Assembly (NCBI GenBank): GCA_015680685.1
Contig: MNCI01008971.1
Span: forward strand, 223,411 to 287,410
Source of the DNA: Gnetum montanum
Taxonomy: Eukaryota; Streptophyta; Gnetopsida; Gnetales; Gnetaceae
Length of the DNA stretch: 64,000 nt
Direction: 5' to 3'
This document shows, piece after piece, positions 58,163-64,000 of this stretch (position 1 is its first letter; each line of letters begins with the position of its first letter). Under the pieces are notes generated by a model. The model was not told the origin of the DNA. It worked only from the letters and a program-made list of their open reading frames with translations, and did not search any database. The translations under genes and the position numbers were made by a program.

Positions 58163-60499
58163 TTAATTGTTAAATGTATGGTGGGTTAGGGTATGAAATG
58201 TGTTAACGTTATGGATGTTTGGCCCATGATTGCACCCTTGATCATGATATGGTATGCATGGATTTATTTGTCTCCCCACACTGTTAGATTCATTATTTGG
58301 ATTTGGGATTGAAGTAATTATGGATGGTGACTTGTGTGGAGGATCAAAGGACGTTGGTTGTGACAAGGAAGGTGGTGCACTAAATTGGCATTATGCTAGT
58401 TTGGATGATCTGGTGGGTCCATGCATGGTTTTCTTTAGCATATGACCTTTCCTCCAGAAGGAACGTTTTTAACATTATGGTTAAGACCCACTAGTATCAA
58501 CATGTCTTTGCATATTTGCAGCACAAGTCACATTCGTTTGTTGGTATTGTGGTGCTGAACCTTCCTATGTTGCTGGTAGTTGCATATAATGAGGTGGAGT
58601 ATGAGAATGTTGAGGGTAAGATGGATACTAAGAGGAGCGAGGTGGTGATCCCTTAGGGGGATGTCATGGGTTGATGGTACTCAGGAGAGTGGTAGTGGGG
58701 ATTTGAAGTAGAGGATGCAGAACTAGTTCAAGAAACAGGGTGTTGAACATAATATCCATACTGTTTTGGTAAAGGATAGGGCTGATTTGGAGGTGGCCTC
58801 CCCCATGATTATGGTTGTTGCCATTGTAGTTGATAACTGCTGAGGCCAGTACTAAGTCCTCCTAAGATGGTAAAATCAGTTGTGGGACTGTCTATAATGA
58901 CCTCATGGAAGAGGAAATCTCCCATGCATGTACTTGTGCACAAATTTCAGATTTAAGGCACTTTTCCAATACTCCTGTAGATGCGACAAGACTGGGCAAT
59001 GGCCCTTCGAATAGTCATATATGTAGATGTCACATCCATTATCTTCATCTATGGTTAAGTCTTTAACCTCACTTTTGTCAGCAACTTTTCTCGTTTGCCG
59101 AAAAGTGTTCATGGATTTTTCTCGGTTCTGTGTCCTTTGTTGATTGTGATCACCTTACTTATTTTACATGATCCTCTCCTTGACCATCTCAATGAGAGGT
59201 ATAACTTTTTCACATATCCATTTGGACATCCTATTAAACTTTGCTTCAAGTTCATCAATAGACTTCTGTATTAGCAAGGTTTGTTGTAGGACCACCTTAT
59301 TGAGAGTGGTTTTGTTCTCCTTACCATAGATTTGGACCTCTTTGTATTGAAGAGTTGGGTCCCATTAATATTTCTCAACATTCTCCCATTTGCATATCTC
59401 TCCTTCTTCTTTTGCCACACACTTGATTAGCTCTTAGATTTTATGGGCTTGGAGCTCGTATAATTGCCTTAGGGCATATATCCCATGGGTCTCCCTTATT
59501 TCATCATGAAGCCCATCTATGATGTGAAAAAGTTGCCTTTCCTAGGAGAAACCATGGCTTGGGCATCTATTCAGTAAGGCATAATATCTATTTAAGGCCA
59601 TGTCCAATGTTTCAAGTTGTTCTTGCTTCCATTCTTAGATCTATCTCCTCAAGTTGGACACTCTTGCATAGGTTTGGTATTTCTCGTTGAAAAGTTCCAA
59701 CATTGTTGACCACCATTAGATTGAATTCAATATCAATGATGGATACCACACATAGGCTTTATCAATTATTGTCCTAGGAAAGAGCTTAAGCTTTTGCCAT
59801 TCATTTTCAATGTTGTAACAGATATAAGCATCATGGAAGTCTTGTAAATGATGTTGTAAATCTGAATCATAACCTCCCAAAAATTTAGGGATATTATTCA
59901 TATCAAGCCTAGGTAGACAACTCTCTTTGTGCTGCCTACGAGATATCTTAATGACCTCTATGATATGCATTAGGCTCTTAGTGGCCAGTAAGGGTTCATT
60001 GTCATTGAACAAGTTGTGAGGGAAATTTCTATTTCTATTTTTTTGGTTGTGATGATGTTGTCTATGTTCATGGTGATGTCTTTAACTTTTCCCATGGGTT
60101 TGATTTCAATTTTTAGTCTAACCCTTTAGTGGAGCCTTATCGCCATACCTACATTCATCTTTGTTAAAACTAGATGTTGAAGGAAAAGAGGAAGATGAGG
60201 AACTGGAAGAATTGCCATGGCTTCTATGGTGTTCCCCAAGGTCCCTTAATTTATCATTTCTTGGTTTTGAGGAGGTCTTAAGCCTTGAGGCCTCCCCTGG
60301 TTCAGGACTTACATCATCTCCTCCAAGATTGTCTGCCTTAGGTGAATGTAGTCTTTGAGTGTTGTTAGGGTGGTCATGAACATAAGAAACCCTTGCATAA
60401 GGTTTGTCACTTCAATTTTCTTCATCGTATATCTTGTTAGTTCTCCAATGAATGTTTTTGCTATACACTGCGTTGTTACTTCTATGTAAGAGAGACATT
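58163..60499 (-). pseudogene. gag of element IV, protease deleted
   Basis: Gag frame on the minus strand. The start ATG at 60499-60497 (MSLLHR) was chosen as the first in the aligned frame. A serine-rich patch lies near 60200. The core has DMNNIPKFLGGYDSD, ENEWQKLKLFPRT and STMLELFNEKYQTYA (59970-59600). A Y-D-Y-S-K-G-H-C-P block (59020-58980) is followed by a proline/tyrosine-rich tail. The frame then passes straight to a segment (GCNHGPNIHNVNT, near 58200) that in V lies after the protease, so the D-x-G and GRAWLS regions are missing. Several stops. Confidence 0.7.
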
Positions 60500-60603
60500 G
60501 TTGTTGGTTTATGGTGCGTGTGAGCTAATATTTTTGAAAAGATATATCATTAATACCTTTATAGTGATCGTGTATAATATAACTAATCTAGATAACTAGC
60601 ACC

Positions 60604-60622
60604 ATCCCCGACCACGACGCCA
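60604..60622 (-). other. Primer binding site of element IV, tRNA-Asp type
   Basis: The minus strand reads TGGCGTCGTGGTCGGGGAT, one base inside the LTR. It matches 16 of 19 bases of the complement of plant tRNA-Asp 3' end (TGGCGCCGTTGCCGGGGAT). Confidence 0.78.
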
Positions 60623-60623
60623 A

Positions 60624-61481
60624 TGATGAGTGGCAAGGTATCCCTACACCCAACCATACGAATTGCAAGCATTCATCCATGATCTAGTCGAATTCCATGG
60701 AGAGGACTAGTTGTGGTATCTAGATCGTTATGCTCTAATCACAGTTCACTATCTTCCCACTTAGACTAGTGGTAGCTTTGTCACATATGGTTTAGTCCAA
60801 TGTGAGGCATATGATGTTTTCTAATTCTACTTTGCTCCTAATGACGATAAAGAGATAAATTAATTAAGGTAATGAACAATAGAAAACAAGATCTAAACTA
60901 GCCTAGGTGCAATGAGTATCTGCTCTTAATCATCCATATACATTTTAGAATTTGTGCAACTACTTCTGGGATTGCCAAGCATATATCATTGGGTGTGCCA
61001 AACAATACACTGCTAGATTACCAAGTACTTACACATAAACACTCGTGATTAAGATGTACACATTCTACTTAATGATAGGAATAGTAAATAGCAATAAATG
61101 AAACATTTAACTAAAGTAGTAAATAGTTAACAATTAAAAGTAATAATAATCTAAGTGGATGCTGCAATGATGGGAGTAATCTTGATCTTTATTGCTAGTC
61201 ATGTAATGTGTCCAAGTACATCACACTCGAACAAAGGTGCCATACAATTACAAACATCACATTGTGGGCATGCATTAGGAATAATAGAACTCTAAGAAAG
61301 ACTAGCAAAAACTGAAAACTAAAAACTATCTTCTCTACTGCTTATTACCTCCTTCAATCATGCACCCAAGTGTTGTATTTATAAGCCAGCATAGAGGAGA
61401 TGACATCGGATATCTGACATCACATCTTGGCCCCAACATTGGGTATTCGATATTAGAGCCTAACAAATTGATGACTCATCA
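60624..61481 (-). repeat. 5' LTR of element IV
   Basis: 858 bp with TGATGAG/CTCATCA ends; minus-strand TATA (TATAAATA) at 61376-61383. It pairs with 17755-18579 and is followed by CATAG. Confidence 0.88.
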
Positions 61482-61576
61482 CATAGTTATTGATTTACTT
61501 TCAATGCACTTTACTATTCTTGTCATTAAGCAGAATGAGTACAATTGATCTCAAGCACATAAGTGTAGCTCCTTGG
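61482..61576 (+). repeat. 3' LTR of element V, continuation
   Basis: 95 bp between elements IV and VI. It matches the expected continuation of V's LTR by comparison with the minus strand of 17755-18579 (GTCATTAAG..GAATG block). It is cut again at 61576 by VI. Confidence 0.65.
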
Positions 61577-62527
61577 TGATGAGTGACGAGGTACCCCTAC
61601 ACTCAACCATACGAAACAAGCATAGCACATGCGATCCGGTCAAACTCCACAGACTAAATGCCTAAACGCCCCATGGAACACTTGGGGTTAATCATTCGTT
61701 GTCTTCCCAGACTTACTTGTTGTTGTCACGGTATATGGTTAAGTAAGTTCGAGGTATATGATTTTTATGGTCTTTTTTAGTTTTTCTCCTATGCTATGAG
61801 GTGAAGGGTTGAGAAAGCTAACTAACTCTAACTAAGGACCTAAGTCTAAATTAACTAGCATCAGCATCCGTTCCCACTTACCGTACACACCCTAAACTAT
61901 GAAAATGTGGCTACCAAATGCTAATCATTACTGGGATCACCACACGTAACGCACGTGCTCGAAGTGGTCGTACTGAGGCACTTAACCAGCCTAAACGTGA
62001 TGAGCAGTTGATTCCTTGACTAGCCATACACACCCGTAGATGCTCGTAATCAAGTCGTACTCATCCCATATTCTAGGAGTTGAGGATGAGAAAGACTAAT
62101 CGCGATGAGTAGCCGATTCCTTAATTAGCCGTACACATTCATTAATGCTCGTAATCAAGTCGTACTCATGCCATGCTAATGCAGGTAATAAATAACATGT
62201 AAGAAATAACAGGTAATAAATCTTATTCCATGGACTGTAAGGTTTATCCGCAAAGTTCGTCTTTATTGCCGTACACAACTTGCATTTAAGTACAAAGCTG
62301 CTTGAATAAAGATCTGTTCACTTGGGGACTCCTACTGCGGGCACATGGAAAATATTCTATCTCTGGAGTGATCAAACTGCCAGAGTTTCCCTACTTTAAG
62401 CCTAGGATGAGAAATGAGGGGAGTGTCGCCTCTTATTTATAGATTTGGCGACGGACCACGATATCACGTATGCGATATCGTAGGGGACGATGCGATATCA
62501 CGGCCCATGCGATATCGCGTCTCATCA
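61577..62527 (-). repeat. 3' LTR of element VI
   Basis: 951 bp with TGATGAG/CTCATCA ends; minus-strand TATA at 62434-62441. An internal duplication of about 90 bp (CGTAATCAAGTCGTACTCAT at both copies, 61990-62180) makes it longer. Four GCGATATC-type palindromic words lie at 62455-62520. Confidence 0.84.
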
Positions 62528-62538
62528 TACCCCCATGA
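62528..62538 (-). other. Polypurine tract of element VI
   Basis: The minus strand reads ATCATGGGGGTA up to the LTR, as in I. Confidence 0.7.
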
Positions 62539-63356
62539 TTGAATGAAAACTCGTCCTTGAGTTCCTTACAATAATATCGAGAAGGTATGGAATTATTGAG
62601 GGAAATGAAACTAATGGGATGACATGTGAACGGATCATTATTACAAGACTTGACAAAATTGGTGTTCATGACAACAAGGGTGAACACCTTATTACAATGA
62701 CATCAGGCCTTTGTTGGCAGCTTAAGAGAAAGAGAGAGATAGAAAGAAGTGTTGCTGTTGCCAACGCCAAGATTGCGCTTTTGTTGTCCATCTGTAAGCG
62801 CGCCATCGATCTTGCTCCTTGCATAGCTACTGTAGCATGGCTCCATTCCAAGTGTTTGCTCCAGCTCCAATCCATTATTGCATGGTCACCATCTGCACAC
62901 ACAACACAATCTTAATTAGCAAGGGTAAATGAATCTCAATGTAGTTGATACCTTGCTACGGTGTAAGTCCATTGGCTAGGTTGTGGTATGGCTGATATGG
63001 ATCTGGGAATATGTAACTGATGACTACCAAAGGTGTAGGGGTTAGGAAGAAAATCAAAAATTTCGGGGCTAGGAGAAAATCGAAAAAATCAGGCCCCGTA
63101 CCCCCATGACTAATAGCGAACCTCCGGTAGCGTTAAAATGGATAAGGAAAAGGAGTAAGAAAGAGAGATAAAAAGGGACAACTATGGCATCGATGAAATG
63201 GATGTCAAGATGGTAATGAACAAAATAAAATTAATTGCAAAATGTTAAGGGAAAGAATTTAACTAATGCTCCAAATAGGAATGTCAGTGGGTCCTCCCCA
63301 AAGCAGGCTCATGCCCTTAATGCCCTGACAAACCCACATTCAAAGAGTCCGTAGGC
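62539..63356 (-). other. Non-coding 3' interior of element VI
   Basis: Matches 4573-5390 of element I. A 78-codon minus-strand frame (62902-62666) has partly conserved residues in I (DW.W.KHL..W, GA..MARL) and a hydrophobic stretch, but too little to call a gene. The purine-rich motif is at 63288-63306. Confidence 0.5.
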
Positions 63357-64000
63357 NNNNNNNNNNNNNNNNNNNNNNNNNNNNNNNNNNNNNNNNNNNN
63401 NNNNNNNNNNNNNNNNNNNNNNNNNNNNNNNNNNNNNNNNNNNNNNNNNNNNNNNNNNNNNNNNNNNNNNNNNNNNNNNNNNNNNNNNNNNNNNNNNNNN
63501 NNNNNNNNNNNNNNNNNNNNNNNNNNNNNNNNNNNNNNNNNNNNNNNNNNNNNNNNNNNNNNNNNNNNNNNNNNNNNNNNNNNNNNNNNNNNNNNNNNNN
63601 NNNNNNNNNNNNNNNNNNNNNNNNNNNNNNNNNNNNNNNNNNNNNNNNNNNNNNNNNNNNNNNNNNNNNNNNNNNNNNNNNNNNNNNNNNNNNNNNNNNN
63701 NNNNNNNNNNNNNNNNNNNNNNNNNNNNNNNNNNNNNNNNNNNNNNNNNNNNNNNNNNNNNNNNNNNNNNNNNNNNNNNNNNNNNNNNNNNNNNNNNNNN
63801 NNNNNNNNNNNNNNNNNNNNNNNNNNNNNNNNNNNNNNNNNNNNNNNNNNNNNNNNNNNNNNNNNNNNNNNNNNNNNNNNNNNNNNNNNNNNNNNNNNNN
63901 NNNNNNNNNNNNNNNNNNNNNNNNNNNNNNNNNNNNNNNNNNNNNNNNNNNNNNNNNNNNNNNNNNNNNNNNNNNNNNNNNNNNNNNNNNNNNNNNNNNN
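63357..64000. other. Assembly gap (N to window end)
   Basis: 644 unknown bases. The 5' part of element VI lies in or beyond it. Confidence 1.

Larger units (their letters stand above)
17755..61481 (-). mobile_element. Element IV, Athila-like LTR retrotransposon carrying a nested insertion
   Basis: Minus-strand element of about 9.2 kb once the 34.6-kb insertion of II (with III) and its duplicated target site are removed. LTRs are at 17755-18579 and 60624-61481. The primer site is inside the right LTR and the polypurine tract inside the left. Contents are gag (60499-58163), a gap where protease should be, non-coding interior and a 3' coiled-coil ORF split by element II. It sits in the 3' LTR of V, flanked by CATAG. 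Confidence 0.86.
61577..63356 (-). mobile_element. Element VI, Athila-like, 3' end only
   Basis: A minus-strand element whose 3' LTR (61577-62527), polypurine tract and the last 0.8 kb of interior are visible before the N gap. The interior matches element I, including the purine-rich motif 760 bp from the LTR, and like I it has no 3' ORF. It is inserted in the V LTR; the flank reads CTTGG, so a duplicate is expected beyond the window. Confidence 0.75.

Noticed and set aside
62666-62902. 78-codon minus-strand frame with a hydrophobic tail in VI
   Set aside because: Partial likeness to I is explained by DNA homology; the I copy has indels and a stop. Evidence for coding is too weak.

Overview
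The window is a stack of nested LTR retrotransposons from a large plant genome. No host gene, tRNA or rRNA was recognised. Every coding block belongs to a decayed Ty3/gypsy element, and there are two assembly gaps (11670-12049 and 63357-64000). Retrotransposon density, Tat-type elements of 16-18 kb and primer sites matching plant tRNA-Asp point to a seed plant, perhaps a gymnosperm. The species cannot be named from the sequence.

Five elements were dissected from LTR ends, polypurine tracts, primer sites and 5-bp target duplications; a sixth runs off the right edge. The oldest is element V (+ strand, Athila-like). It holds gag-pro at 1-3392, a coiled-coil 3' ORF at 15165-17161 and a 3' LTR from 17368. 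Element I (- strand, 3798-13496, duplication CAAAC) is inserted in V's interior. Element IV (- strand, 17755-61481, duplication CATAG) is inserted in V's 3' LTR, and element VI (- strand, from 61577) is further along the same LTR. Inside IV lies element II (+ strand, 19989-54554, duplication ATGAT). Inside II, antisense to it, lies element III (- strand, 34409-52456, duplication CTCCA). This is a four-level nest V > IV > II > III.

Elements I, IV, V and VI are one Athila-like family. Their gag or gag-pro is recognisable, but no reverse transcriptase or integrase was found, so they look non-autonomous. IV and V also carry a 3' coiled-coil ORF behind an internal TATA box; I and VI lack it.

Elements II and III are giant Tat-lineage elements. 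Each has a gag-pro frame, a long spacer and a pol frame (RT, RNase H, archaeal-type second RNase H, integrase). The spacer holds the main discovery: an antisense, intron-containing gene. In III it has a TATA box, eight exons with phase-compatible GT-AG introns (1060 codons plus stop) and an AATAAA signal. In II exons 1 and 2 of the same gene survive at the same place. Exon 2 resembles an FCP1/NIF-type HAD phosphatase that has lost its catalytic aspartates. Short palindromic motifs are specific to each element and occur in the LTR, the leader and intron 1 of this gene. Arrays with a TTAAACT core flank each coding module in both elements.
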